64,000 nt of DNA from Incurvaria masculella (GCA_946894095.1 OX335641.1:762501-826500); one strand, 5' to 3'. Positions 1 to 11,330 are shown, numbered from the stretch's first letter. Notes: generated by a model not told the origin, from the letters alone. Translations and numbers: made by a program.

Positions 1-70
1 TGCTCCTACCATCTGATCTTCATATGTTCGAGAGATGACTGCGCGGGATACAAGAAACGATAGACATTAT

Positions 71-395
71 CTGGCGACCCGAGGTTACCCCGTTATACTT
101 TAGTGACCCGAGGTGGGGCCCATACGTTTCCGGTAACACGAAGTAGGGCCCGTATCTGGCGACCCGAGTTGGGGCCTATGAGTATCTGGCGATCTTCGGT
201 GGGGTCTGTAAGTATATGCTTACCCGAGGTTGGGTCGTCAGTATCTGGTGACCTCTGGTTGAACCTGTACGTGTCTGGTGACCCGAGGTGCGGTCTTCAA
301 GTATCTGGTGATCTGAGGTGGGATCCGTAAGTGTTTGGCGACGTGAGGTGCGGCCTTCGAGTATTTGGTGATGCTAGGTGGGGCCCGTAAGCATT
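71..395. repeat. 30-bp minisatellite, about 11 degenerate units
   Basis: The stretch repeats a roughly 30-bp unit of the form GTATCTGGYGACCCGAGGTG followed by a short GGSCCNTAA-like spacer. Units start about every 30 bases and differ at several positions, so the array is old. Because the period is a multiple of three it is open for 75 codons on the + strand, but the predicted peptide is only the repeat translated. No start context or neighbouring exon supports coding. Confidence 0.8.
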
Positions 396-780
396 CAGAA
401 AAGCAATAATTTTACGAGCAGTGCGTCTACCAATTGCCAAACACTTGCTATTGTCACCCATAATTTGTAATTCTCCTACAGTCCCTCCTGCTGTAATCAA
501 TGCCTCCTACTACCACAGTGTTTAAGCATTGATTGACATACATTGATTTAACGCTTTACACCTGCGTTGCGGATATTGACTGCAAATATTGAAGATTCAA
601 ACATGTCGCCAGTTACACCAAAATTTTATTTTATCGATAATTGCGTATACAGGGAATCAAGCAAATCATATGGGAATAAACCAGTCTAGCAAATATTACA
701 ACTGATATACCTAATTAGGACTTAAACAAATATTCTGGTTTTCCGTGTCACTCATTAACGCCATCAGACTACACGTAGTC
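396..780. other. Unassigned AT-rich DNA
   Basis: No gene, repeat unit or terminal inverted repeat could be recognised here. It separates the minisatellite from a GC-rich block. Confidence 0.5.
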
Positions 781-1010
781 CTAGGAACGTCAATCAATAA
801 TCCTCGGCGCCCCGTTGTCTAGACATGGGGGCCAAATTCGGCTCCGGATCTTCTTTTAGCCCGGCCCAGTGCCCCACCCCCGCTCGCCTTGTTGAGGTGG
901 GTTATTCTCCACCAGGATCTAGCGTCACGCGCGCAATTTCTCTCGCGTGCGTTGGCGTCCGCGATTCAAAGCCCGGTGGTGCCGTGCTGAGATGATTTCT
1001 GTCATCAAAT
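781..1010. other. GC-rich block, possible decayed retroelement
   Basis: This stretch is clearly more GC-rich than its surroundings and contains runs such as CCCCACCCCCGCTCGCC. No long open frame or known protein motif is visible. Its position upstream of a LINE 3' remnant suggests retroelement origin, but that is inference only. Confidence 0.25.
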
Positions 1011-1476
1011 TTAACGAATTACCTTAGTAGGTAGGTAGTATATTATATTATGTATTCTACACTAGACGAGGTTCCCCGCTCCGCTCGGGTCGATTACGTT
1101 TTGGACATAGCACGGTAAAAGTGGTTTCACCCTCGCCAGAATGTTAAAAAAATGTAACTCGGCAACAGCGCCACCTTTTGGGTCCAAATATTGCTAAGAA
1201 CCATCCTCGAACTTCGATAAGTGTTTGAAAGAAAATATCCGGACTGGAAGAGCTGTTTTCGAGTTTTGCTCCTACCAACCTAGTTCCCAATGTTGGGGTA
1301 GTATCATATCATCAGTAGGTGTAGTGTTAAATACCATGTCCCATAAATAAAATCTAGATAACGAAAACGTAATCTATTGCTAATACTACACCTACTTACT
1401 ACTGTCAATATATCAACCCTTAACACCACATTAGAATTAGGTATTGTCGCCAGATACTCCTGGCGATTAATAAATA

Positions 1477-1779
1477 TTGTTAAAAAAACGTTTTCACCAA
1501 AGAAGACTTTCGTTAGATATGAATCTCCTTTACCTATTAATGCGGGGCAGTTTAAATTGCTCAGAACTTACTGTTGAAATAGGTCTTAATGCTCCAAATC
1601 GTCGTACTCGGCACACCAACCTTTTTCACGAGCCCTTTCAGCGCACTAATTATGCTCAAAACGCATTAACAACACGGTTACCTCGAATATATAATAGAAT
1701 GTTTCACGAAATCGATATATTTTTAGATTCCAAGCACAAATTTAAGAAAAACATTATTCAATCACTAACAGGTAGTTAA
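1477..1779 (+). pseudogene. Non-LTR retrotransposon ORF2, C-terminal remnant
   Basis: The last 60 or so residues fit the extreme C-terminus of insect non-LTR (LINE) ORF2 proteins. There is a basic RRTRHTNLF segment, then a FQRTNYAQNA segment, then an arginine/asparagine-rich RIYNRM segment, an IDIF segment and a lysine-rich FKKNII end before the stop. In LINE proteins this tail follows the reverse transcriptase and thumb. No reverse transcriptase core (no YADD-type motif) is visible upstream, and the frame is broken near 1,480-1,580. It is therefore a 5'-truncated, dead copy. The family (Jockey, CR1 or other) cannot be fixed from this tail. Confidence 0.55.
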
Positions 1780-2074
1780 GTAAAAATTGTAGGATGTTAT
1801 ATTTAGTATTGTCTTTATTTCCGCGGCAAGTAAAATATAGGTTGCCCATAGACAACTGTCTATGTCTGAAGAAAGGAAAAAATCTGAAAAAGCCAATCAA
1901 GAGAGGACACTCTGGGAGTCTCATATTTCGAAACGTTGCCATGGGAATGTGACAAGTTTGGAAGATTCCGAAAAATTAAAATAAAAACAGGAGAATATCA
2001 CTGAACTGAAAATGAAAATATTGGGTTCAGTTCGACTCCCGCGCCCGTACAGACCAGAGCTCCGTTGAGAGCTT

Positions 2075-2691
2075 TCATCGCGTTTTTGCAGCGCCATCCT
2101 GAAGGAATCCCCACCAATCGGAATGGTGTGAGGATCTCGCCTCTGGCCTTCGACGCAGCTGCACCCTGAGGGAAGTCCTCCCGCGAGTGTCCGCCGTGTC
2201 CTCGACACCAGGTGGTGTGCGAGTCAGATCACGCGGCCCGTGAAAGACATTATGACTCTTTGACCAGGTTCTGATAAGAGACCAAGTGTAGAGGCTGTGC
2301 AGTTTATTCCGGTGATGTTTGGAGTCAGCCAGTTGATGAGAGCGGAGGTGGAGCAGGGAGCCTGTAGCCGTCCGACCAGTTCCAGTTTCATCTGAGGAGC
2401 GGGACGAAGACCCTACAAACGAGACCGGCGGTAGGACTAGAGCTTCATCGGTATGTCGCATAAGCCTAACAGTCTTACACTTCTGTTTGTGCAATGATAA
2501 ACTTCAATAAACATCACTTCACCTTCATGCTGTGTGTTTGAATATTTCCTCAAAAGTCCTCTCAAAGCAGATGCATAAATTAGGTAGGGTTTGTACGTGT
2601 TTTCTTCCGTAGCTTCGACCCTGCACCCTGAGCTGCCGACTGAGCGACCCGAGGCATCGAGATTGAGGAATGCTCTACACGTCACCTGCAT
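2075..2691 (-). other. GC-rich unassigned block with overlapping open frames
   Basis: This is a GC-rich island in AT-rich DNA. On the minus strand it holds two overlapping open frames of 139 and 84 codons; the longer is rich in Arg, Ser and Thr. No domain is recognised, and there are no clear splice sites or promoter. It could be a fragment of a retroelement, an untranslated exon or a short unique gene remnant. I assign no function. Confidence 0.2.
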
Positions 2692-2740
2692 TTCCTAGAT
2701 ATCTAGCAAGTCGCCGTGGAGGAGACAAAACCTTTACATC

Positions 2741-2990
2741 CTCACTCATCACTCACTCACCACCTTCTACACACCACACCACATCACGAACCCTACAAAA
2801 TATTATTAGATTTCCTTCCTAATACATATTTGGTGTAGTTATTTCTTTTCTTTTTTTTAATTTTCTATTTGCCCTTCTCAATATATTAGGTATTTTACAC
2901 ATCACACACACTACACAACCTCAACTCTTTCATTACCTTACACTGCACTACAGTATACACTTGCAAACATCACCTACATCATACATATAC
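2741..2990. repeat. Low-complexity CAC/TCAC-rich DNA
   Basis: The + strand is dominated by CAC, TCAC and CACATCAC words. A similar stretch recurs at 6,955-7,060, so this may be part of a dispersed simple repeat. No coding signal. Confidence 0.5.
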
Positions 2991-3104
2991 ATGCACCCTT
3001 TTGTATGTGATTTTTACTTATTTAGATACTATCTCAAACACGCTCATGGATACTTCGTGTAAACCTGTTCTGATTCCAAACTGACCGTAAAATATTAGCT
3101 GTTA

Positions 3105-3160
3105 GGTGCCATGCCAGGACCTTCCTTATATTGCTCGGCTACAATGAACTGTATGTAAAA
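3105..3160 (-). mobile_element. SINE tail fragment
   Basis: It matches the reverse complement of the shared SINE tail seen complete at 5,694-6,100 (TGCCATGCCAGGACCTTCC core). Only about 50 bases are recognisable. Confidence 0.55.
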
Positions 3161-3699
3161 CACCGATAATTATCATTTCCGCTTATTATTAATCAAAAAT
3201 TTTATTTATTAAAGGATATTTTCAAACCATATTAAAACTGAAATTTTCTGCCGTTACAAAAAAAAATGGAAGTAAATGTTTTCCATGAAATAAAAACATT
3301 TTGTTTGTGTATGTTTGCCTTTTTGTGACCGAAAGTGACCGAAATAACGATTAACGAGTACAGTCAACAAAAAGAGAAGAACGCTCGTAGACATATTGCT
3401 GCCACCTCGTTGGAAATAAAATCACTTGCATTACTGTGCTTAATGTACAGCCTTCGTGTATTTGTGGTAATAAAACAACAATGCGCTTGAAAAGTATGGA
3501 GGGAATCTCGGATTTAATCGGAACAAATGAAAACGAGCTGTAAGATTCGACGTAGTCAGAAACTGAACAGATGTGGTCAGAACAACTCGTATATTGTTGT
3601 GTTTATATATTTATTTATTTATGATGTCAGTGAAAAGGGTCAAGTGTAAGACAAATTCAATCGGCAGCTCAAAAGAGAATGCCCAAAAAGATTGCATCT

Positions 3700-4052
3700 G
3701 AGCCGGTAGTCTCAGTTGTCACCTAAATTGGTGTTACGGCAAACCGATCGACTGGCGTTTTCAAATGCATGGAGAAATTGAAGAGCGCGCGCAGCGGGCG
3801 TTAAGCGAACTAACATTTGCGAGTCTGAGCTTGATTTGACAGCTTACTCAACGTTGCCGTAAATACGTCGACGTTGCCGTTTACGTCCACTCCGCGTTTT
3901 CATACAAATCGAAAGTCCGCGTTTGACTTTGACAGCTTGAAGAAGTAAAACTACAGAATATCTAGTAAAAACTTGTATGGAGTTTGGAGAAAACGCCAGT
4001 CGATCGGTTTGCCGTAAACGCCAATTTAAGTAAGAACTCAGACTGACCACTC
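3700..4052. mobile_element. Palindromic MITE, family P2, copy 1
   Basis: A roughly 350-bp nonautonomous foldback element. Both ends read inward with the same motif (CACCTAAATTGG, then CCGATCGACTGGCG), forming terminal inverted repeats of about 60 bp. The interior has GAGCGCGCGCAG and CAACGTTGCCGTAAATACG. No transposase is encoded; the open frame on the minus strand is incidental. Other copies are at 4,668-4,989, 5,657-6,417 and 28,224-28,576. The superfamily is not clear because no target duplication stands out. Confidence 0.8.
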
Positions 4053-4342
4053 AGAAAGCTGTATTTAAAGATGGAATCATCAGGAAAAACAAGATTTACT
4101 AAAATATATACTAAAATATATATAGATATACAAGAGATAGATATACTAAAATATATACTAAAATAGATATACCTAAAAATAGATATACTAAAATATATCT
4201 CTTTCTGTCTTTACACTGTGCTCAGCTTTGTTCCAATAGTTAGAGCCGAAAGAGATTGATGCTGCACACGAAACTAAAACTATTTTGTTCAGCGACTTTT
4301 GATCGAAAAAAAAATTTTTTTTTCACTGTAAATTTTTTGTAC

Positions 4343-4420
4343 GGGGTATAATACAAGGAGTTGAAGAATTATTTCTTATTTTAGAAGAGTTATTTCTTCA
4401 CCTCCTTGCTATAATACCCC
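4343..4420. other. 78-nt near-perfect hairpin
   Basis: Arms of about 26 nt starting with GGGGTATAATACAAGGAG pair with the right arm ending in CTATAATACCCC, with few mismatches and a loop of about 25 nt. The size and shape resemble a microRNA precursor, but a small foldback transposon is equally possible. Confidence 0.6.
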
Positions 4421-4559
4421 AAAACAAACATCGTAGAACATAATATGTTCACAGTTGTGTATATAATCACCCCTTTTCAGCGCTGACTACTAACACCAGT
4501 ACGCCGTAGCTTTAAACTGTCATTATAATAACAAAACGCACACGGGAACTAATTTTTAT

Positions 4560-4665
4560 ACATTGCAGGGCTACATTAACCTGGATGAAAAACACGGACA
4601 ATTTTGATTGCCGCCTCGACCGTAGTTAAGGGCTATCTACCAACTAGTAAGTTTCACGCGGAATC
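4560..4665 (-). mobile_element. SINE body fragment abutting a MITE
   Basis: Reverse-complement match to the SINE body (GGATGAAAAACACGGACAAT, then CGACC), truncated. It is followed directly by P2 copy 2. Confidence 0.6.
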
Positions 4666-4667
4666 TG

Positions 4668-4989
4668 TACCCGAAGTCTCAGTTTCACCTAAATTGGCGT
4701 TTACGCCAAACCGATCGACTGGCGTTTTCAAATGTATGGAGAAATTGAAGAGCGCGCGCAGTGGGCGTTAAGCGAACTAACACTTGCGAGTCCGAGTTTG
4801 ATTTGACAGCTTACTCAACGTTGCCGTAAATACGTCGACGAAAGTCCAAGTTCGACTTTGACAGCTCGAAGAAGTAAAACCACGGAATATAAAGTAAAAA
4901 CTTGTATGGATTTGACGTTTTTACGGAAAACGCCAGTCGATCGGTTTGCCGTAAACGCCAATTTAGGTGATAACTCAGGCTGATCACTC
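4668..4989. mobile_element. Palindromic MITE, family P2, copy 2
   Basis: Same terminal and internal motifs as the copy at 3,700-4,052, with a deletion of about 30 bp in the right half next to the TACGTCGACG motif. Confidence 0.8.
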
Positions 4990-5295
4990 AGAAGAACGCC
5001 AGCTTCAACTCACACAGCACCAACGATCCCGAGGAGAGGTGCCAGCTCCGCGCTAGCCTTCTCCATGGCGCGGGCGAGTTATGATAAATACATTAAAAAT
5101 AAATTTTATAAGCCCATTAAAATTAGGCCGGCTCGGCTGGCGGGCAAATTGTCTTCGGAGGCGGCGGCGCACAACAAACGCTCCACCACCGCGGCCCAAT
5201 CAATTACCGGCCGTTGCCGACTATTCATTTATTTTATTAGCAGCGAGCGGAGAGCAGCGCGGTAACTCGGATCGTCCGTTTTCACTCGAGCCTGT

Positions 5296-5400
5296 AATAA
5301 TAATAATAATATTCTTTATTGCTATCATACACATGGTACATACAAGGGCGGACTTATTGCCTAATGTCAATCTCTTCCAATCAACCCGATAATGGGACAA
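5296..5400 (-). mobile_element. LINE 3' end with ATT tail, reverse orientation
   Basis: Read on the minus strand, the sequence ends in AATAAAGAATATTATTATT, the tail form typical of many insect LINE 3' ends. The upstream part is not recognisable as coding. Confidence 0.4.
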
Positions 5401-5656
5401 AAATATACAGGTAGCAACAAGAAAGGTAACCTAAGAATGGATGTTGTGCACTATTTATTTCTATGAAAAAAAAAGTTACAGACCAATTTTATAACTATAG
5501 TCATAAAGTATGTCAGCCTAAGAATGTATATACAGAATTTATGCAAAAAAAAGAAAAAAAAAACCCAAAAGTAAAAATTAAAAATTTTGTTTAAAAGTAA
5601 GAAATTCTGTTTTTGTTGAACATAACTCATTTACATAACATTTTCATAACTAATTG

Positions 5657-6417
5657 GAGCCTGTAGTCCCAGGTGTCACCTAAATTGGCGTTTGAGCGGC
5701 TCGTAGCCTAGTGGCGCGGGGACTGGCCTAGCGTACCAGAGGCCTGGGTTCAATACCGACTCGCTCCACTGTCTTTATCTTTCCGAGTTCGATAAGTGCA
5801 TTTGCGTCACGAATGCGAGCTGCTCCATGGTTAGGAATCCATGTAAAACTGTAGGTCCCCTTCCCCTACTAGGTGGTAGGGTTTAAGCCCGCCCGGGTTG
5901 GTACCATCGCATTGGATGAAAAGATGGTCGAAGCAGGCAATGACAAATTGTCCGTGTTTTCCATCCAGTTCAATGTAGCCGTGCCCATAAAGGGAAGGTC
6001 CTGGCATGGCACCAAATTCCTTCGGGAATGTGGTGTATTGGGCTAATATCATAACGGTAGTTGTGTGGTATTAGCCTATCCATGTCAGGACGCATAAAAA
6101 AAACCGATCGACTGGCGTTTTTAAGTTTATGGATAAATTGAAGAGCGCGCCCAGTGGGCGTTAATCGAACAACATTTGCGAGTCCGAGTTTGATTTGATT
6201 GCTTACTCAACGTTGCCGTAAATACGATGTTGCCGTTTACATCGGCTCCGCGTTTTCATACAAATCGGAAGTCCGAGTTTGACTTTGACAGCTTGAAGAA
6301 GTAAACCCACAGAATATCTAGTAAAAAGTTGTATGGAGTTTGACGTTTTTACGGAAATCGCCAGTCGATCGGTTTGCCGTAAACGCCAATTTAGGTGAGA
6401 ACTCAGACTGATCACTC
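5657..6417. mobile_element. Palindromic MITE, family P2, copy 3, split by a SINE
   Basis: The left end (5,657-5,693) stops inside the TIR, right after TTGGCGTTT. The rest resumes at about 6,101 with CCGATCGACTGGCG and runs to the right terminus at 6,417. The gap holds a complete SINE. The A-run of the SINE tail merges with the A-run of the TIR, so the exact target duplication cannot be read. Confidence 0.85.
5694..6100 (+). mobile_element. tRNA-headed SINE, full length
   Basis: The head has a box A-like TAGCCTAGTGG and a box B-like GGTTCAATACC about 40 bases apart, as in a tRNA-derived RNA polymerase III promoter. The body and tail (GGTAGGGTTTAAGCCCGCCC, GGGAAGGTCCTGGCATGG, GTGGTGTATTGGGCTAATAT) recur many times in the window, and the element ends in an A-run. 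It is nearly identical to the copy at 29,598-30,000, so the family moved recently. It is inserted in a P2 MITE. Confidence 0.85.
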
Positions 6418-6954
6418 GCACCTGCCGTGTGCGTTCCGGGTACCTGGAGATCAAGGAGTTGACATCTTCCACGCGGCACACGCCATAACGAGTACTGTTA
6501 TGCTGAGGCACCAAGACCTACCTGGGACACTTGTTTCGGCGTCATCGGTGGGAATAAATATAATAAACATACAATTTAAAACACAACCACAGGTCAGGGC
6601 AGAGAGGCGTTGTTAGCGAATCAGATAAAAGCTTCACATAGCAACAAAATGTGCAGATGGTAGTATACTTGTGGCCACTTCTCCCCCCGGGTAGCAATGC
6701 TCAGCCTTAGAATAAAATGATTTCAGGGAATTCTATCTCCGGGTGAATATATTAATGTGTTGTTTGTTATACTATATTATATCTCGTTGAGCTTAAGCTC
6801 ATCGGGTGATCAGGTAGATGAACAACACTGCTTATGTACTGACAACTACGGACTACTTCAACCCCAACCACATTTAATAGATAACGTTCATGGAACGTAA
6901 ATGGATTATGAAGATACTTTTTTGTATTGGCCTGAGTGAAATTACATAGAACTC

Positions 6955-7060
6955 ATACACACACCACGCCATGACACGTCACATCACATCACATTACTCA
7001 ACTCTACACTAAACCACATCACACCCTACCACATTATATAAAACACAATATACTCTTAAT
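6955..7060. repeat. Low-complexity CAC/CATCAC-rich DNA
   Basis: Same composition as 2,741-2,990, with repeated CACATCAC words. Confidence 0.45.
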
Positions 7061-7064
7061 TAAT

Positions 7065-9335
7065 TAATTATACTTAAAGTTGAAATACTCGTATACCTTA
7101 GCTAATAAATACATGCATTGTGTAGCTCTCTTTTATGTGACAGCTAGTTAAGTTAAGACATAGTATATATATAGTGTATAACTTGTGTATATAGCTAATA
7201 TTTAATAAGTATTTCAAACATTTCATGTTCCTTTCATTTCAAAAAAGTTTATGGTCTTTGATTTACGTCATAATCAGCTAGCTTGCCTTAGAGTTTTTTA
7301 AATGATTTAATTTACACTAAAAATATTTTTGAAGTAGCAACGCTATTGCCCTACAATCATTGCCAGCAATAATCATGAGTCTAGCTGCGCCGGCGCAACC
7401 TGTGTCCACTGCCGCCTCCACTCTACCGCCCACCCCACCCCACTACTCCCCTCCATTCGTTTTCACTCTCCCTACATCCTTTTCGTCATCGAAGAAACGT
7501 CCAGTGAGTGTGATGACTAATATTTTGTTTATTAAATATGGTTAATTTAAGCATAATACTGTTGAATCAGTGAATGATAGGCTTGCGTGCAAGCATTGTA
7601 TGAGTATTCGATACAACTCAATCGAACGATTTTCTTGTTTATTTTGTAATCGGCCAAATGCCTCCTATATCTCTTAGATGTTTATTGACTTTCTTGTAAT
7701 TAGATGTTAGCGTTAGATGATGCGGTGCTAGCTAACCTTAAAACAGGGACATCTATATTTAATCAATAGATTTGGCTTATATCATGAATACAACATATGT
7801 ATTGGTCCGTATATTTGTTTGAACAACCTAACCTAACCTAACCTAACAATATTTACGGTTCGAGTTTTTGAGTAAGGTAGAAAAGGTTCCGACTGAATGT
7901 AAAGGTTCGGAGAATACATATTTCCGTACGCACCATGTAACATGTGGCATCACTTAACCACTTAACAAAATTAAGGGGGAACTCGTGCCACAAAACAGTT
8001 GATCCAGTTTAACATATGTTCGTGTAGACTTTGCTATTAGCAACTTTAAAAATAACTAGTCAGGCCCTGATGAGTGGATGGAGCTAAACTTAAAGCAGAA
8101 ATAAATGCTGATGGACACAGTGATATATATCTATGGATAGACAAGACTGTTTCCTGTTGATAGACTATGACTAAAAGTAGGAATAAATGCTGATGGAAAA
8201 TAACAAGAATATTCCTGTTGAATAGGATAGAACAAGATTTAAATTGAGTCACTCTATATATCGCATAACGCAAGGAAGCCGTGTTCAAATGATTTGGTCA
8301 TGTAGATGCTAATAGTCTCGCATGTGAGGTCACGTGACCAAAAATCACTCCCGTTCCTATGTAGAGGAATTAAATCACCATTAAAGTCAACGTTTTGGCG
8401 AATAAATGCTCTATTAAATTCTATTGTGTCGAAAACTAAGCAAATCTGCTAATGTGGTGTATCCTGGCTAGTCCTGGCTTGCGAAACCAGGACTATTTGA
8501 TTTCATCAAGGCTCTAAACATTTAGGTTCTTTTATAAATGGAAACATGGCTCAAAATCTCGACTTGCTACTTACTCCTCGGGCATAAACACGCCAGAGCA
8601 AACATTTTTACAGGTGTCCAGGCTGCGCATTCTGTTCACAATTAGTTCACTTAACCTAGCGGACGGCGCACCAGGCTCAGGTTACACAAGATCGAGCGGT
8701 GCGGCAGCGAGATATCCAAATTAAGAAAATTTTAAGATTTCGTTCAAACTGGATTCTTCTTTTGTGTCACTTCATTACATCCATTCATTTTTTTTCCTGA
8801 ATGAAGTCGCTTCATATTTTTATGGACATCGCGGGGAGATGGTTTTACAATCATCTCCTAAGAAATAGGCTTATCACAAAATCAATGCTTGCTATCGAAG
8901 TGATCATTGAAATCATCTTATTATGTTAGGAATAAGTAAATACAAATATTTTCAGTGGTCTAGTTATAAATAAAGTTACTGTTGTTAATGAACGTATTCA
9001 TATCGGTAAAGGTATATGTAGATGAATATTTTGTATTGATGATATTAAAATTAGAATGAACTAAAGCTATGAATATGAATATGAAAGATGAATAATTTAT
9101 CAAACACTAAACGTTACAATGACATCTTCCAATGTCCTCTTGTATTGCACATCTCCGTAATACTATCTCGTATTCTTTTTTTTTCATACGTATTGTTATC
9201 TAATTAGAAATTTAAAAAAATGGAAACACTTTTCACAAACTAATAGTCCTTGTTCTTAATGAATCATTATTTATAATTGACTATCAAACAGCGCCATACC
9301 TAACACAACGATATCGATTTATTGTAATGCGACAT
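7065..9335. other. Unassigned AT-rich DNA
   Basis: No supported gene. It holds a pyrimidine-rich open frame (7,375-7,500) followed by a donor-like GTGAGT, a short CCTAA array, and AT-rich sequence without recognisable repeats. Confidence 0.4.
7826..7849. repeat. Short interstitial telomere-type repeat (CCTAA)n
   Basis: Four to five uninterrupted CCTAA units. This is the complement of TTAGG, the ancestral insect telomere repeat that Lepidoptera use. It is far too short to be a telomere. Confidence 0.7.
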
Positions 9336-9339
9336 ATCC

Positions 9340-9480
9340 ATGGAGATAGACGAGGTTATATCGCTTTGGCCGTATCGCCCCGCTGTCTCCCCGCCGCGCT
9401 GCATCGTCGCGCCGCGCGCCGCTGCGCGCTGGCTCCCGCTCGCCCGGCAGGCGCACCGAAGCTTTGTCCACGTAATTAAC
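9340..9480. other. GC-rich, CpG-dense patch
   Basis: A compact stretch with repeated GCGC and CGCCGCGC words in AT-rich DNA. A 60-codon frame is open on + but shows no domain. It could be a regulatory island or an element fragment. Confidence 0.3.
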
Positions 9481-9719
9481 GAGTATATGCCAAGTGTTAC
9501 CCGATGCTTGTTAACTTTTTAGTTTAACGAGAAGTCGCGGGCGCTATCAGTATTCCGGTGTTGGTATTGGGATCCTTGGAGATCAGTTTGCTCTGTCTAC
9601 ACTGACCATTACACGATAATTGGGGTAGGTAGAGCCATAGGTGCTTTGCAGTAGCATAAAATGGTATTATAAATATATCTCATAGTTTTCCATTTAACAT
9701 GTTATTTATTTATATGGTT

Positions 9720-10440
9720 ACATATTTAAATTAAATAAATTTGAAGGTATGTATCTGCTATTGCACATATATTTAACTGCTACCCCCACTACTGAGCTTA
9801 AACGGAATAAAGGCGTGATTGTATGAATAACGAACAACGAGTCCTCATATGTTTGTTTTGCTGTATCATAACAAATGCCGTTTCCCCGGAGGAATAGGCA
9901 AAGATAACTATTATAATTAAAAATGATGGCATCTTTTGTATTGAAGATAAATATAGATTTCATATATTTGTGCTGCAATGTACTGTACTAAAGTCTATTT
10001 GTATTTATTAATCCTCCTTTGGGACGCAGGGAACAGTTGGAATCGTCAAACATTTACAATTACAATTAAATACAATTAGAATTAAAGCATAAAAAGTTAA
10101 TTATTTGTCGTTATCATGGCAAGAGGCTCACTTAAGTCTAGATTTAGACTTAAATTTTACAAAATCAGCCGTTGGTATCGAATCAGTGTGAGTAGAGCGT
10201 GTCTACCAATTTGACAAAATTAAATACAATTCAATATAATTGATGAATGTTCTAAAACGAACTGGATATGTGGTTTATTTTCAATATGCCGACCACGAAA
10301 CTAAAAAAAATATTCTGTATATTAATCATGGATGTTCAAGGGTTGTATTAATCGAAAATAGCCAGGACATTGCCTGCGGCACTTTCATTCGGCAATAAAA
10401 TTATATCAAAACCCGATGCGGCATATTTAACTTCACGACC
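9720..10440. other. Unassigned AT-rich DNA with a weak repeat match
   Basis: Around 9,800-9,905 there are words (GGAATAAAGGCGTGATTG and CCCCGGAGGAATAGGC) shared with a second interspersed family also seen at 17,270, 23,830, 39,905 and 43,310. Nothing else is recognisable. Confidence 0.35.
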
Positions 10441-10560
10441 CCCCACGCCGCCGCCGCTGCCCCTCCGCGTCGTCCCTCCCCCCCACTGTCCCTCCGACGC
10501 CGCCGCTGTCCCTCCCTCACCGCTTACCCTCCGCCGCTGCTGTCCCTCCGCCGCCGCAGT
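10440..10560. repeat. CCG/CTCCGCCG low-complexity tract
   Basis: Imperfect GC-rich triplets and CTGTCCCTCCG words. A similar short tract recurs at 11,140-11,175. The Pro/Ala-rich frame over it reflects composition and not a gene. Confidence 0.55.
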
Positions 10561-10594
10561 CTATCGTTTATTGTTTATTCATCACCCATAGAGA

Positions 10595-11135
10595 CGTTGT
10601 CTTAGTTTACAAAAGTATTTGCCACTGCTTACAATCACAGGTAAAAACACTAAAATAATATGAGTTGACGAGAATCAACAATGCATGTCGCATGCAACAA
10701 CAATTCATGACAAATATCAGTTTATTTGTAATGACCATGCCCGCCATCTAACATGTTGCCAATTGGAGCAAGCCAGTCCCCACAAACGGCACCCGTTCAC
10801 GAGCATCACGCCGGGCACAGCCATCGCCTCTCTCAACCATATTTTAAGGAAAGAGGAGACCCGAAACCAGCTTCGCCACAAGTGAGGACCTTAAAGCGAT
10901 GCACTACTCCAGTGGTAACAAGAAAAAAAGGAAAACCTTTGTACGATTTAGTTTTAATATTATAATTTCTGTCATGAACCCTATAGTGACCTATTAACAA
11001 AGAGTCAATGTACAAGAACATTATTATTTTCACAGCTAAAAAAAATGATACAATATTAACCTTTTAAATGCTACCATCTACAGAAAATGAAGAATACAAT
11101 GAGACCAGAGCAACCTCTCTAATAATGTATGTATC
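10595..11135 (+). repeat. Dispersed repeat R540, copy 1
   Basis: This stretch aligns along most of its length with 31,245-31,735. The most conserved block holds GTTGCCAATTGGAGCA, CCAGTCCCCACAAAC and CGTTCACGAGCATCACGCC. Both copies have broken open frames over the block. No terminal inverted repeat or poly-A tail was found, so the element class is unknown. Confidence 0.7.
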
Positions 11136-11251
11136 CCTCCTTCGTTGCTGTCCCTCCGCCACCGCCGCAACTAACGAGATGCTTAGTGCCCAGCTCCATT
11201 ACCCGCCGATCGGTTTATATCGTCGCCCAGAGCTTGCAGACAAGGACTCAA

Positions 11252-11330
11252 TGGCGTAGTGGCTGGGCGCCTGTCCTACTGTCTGAATGACATGCGTTTG
11301 ATTCTGGTTATCTGGCAACGGCCCGAAGGC
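11252..11330 (+). mobile_element. Possible tRNA-like SINE head
   Basis: A box A-like GGCGTAGTGGCTGGGCGCC is followed about 40 bases later by a weak box B-like segment. The rest does not match the main SINE body, so this is either a separate family or a decayed head. Confidence 0.3.

Noticed and set aside
3844..4050. Related minus-strand peptides in P2 copies (also 6,203-6,514 and 28,368-28,574)
   Set aside because: They recur only because the MITE recurs; one is in a copy split by a SINE. No transposase features.
5065..5265. Open frame starting MARASYDKYIK in a GC-rich patch
   Set aside because: No domain or splice evidence, and it overlaps another frame of similar length. Composition explains it.
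5697..5760. tRNA gene
   Set aside because: Box A- and box B-like motifs are present, but there is no cloverleaf with anticodon and acceptor stem. The segment is the head of a repeated SINE.
7375..7508. Possible first exon MSLAAPAQPVS... with donor GTGAGT
   Set aside because: Start and donor look acceptable, but its phase (0) does not fit dys exon 2 and no following exon was found. The Pro/Ser/Thr content reflects a pyrimidine-rich tract.
7826..7849. Telomere or chromosome fusion point
   Set aside because: Only four to five CCTAA units with ordinary DNA on both sides.
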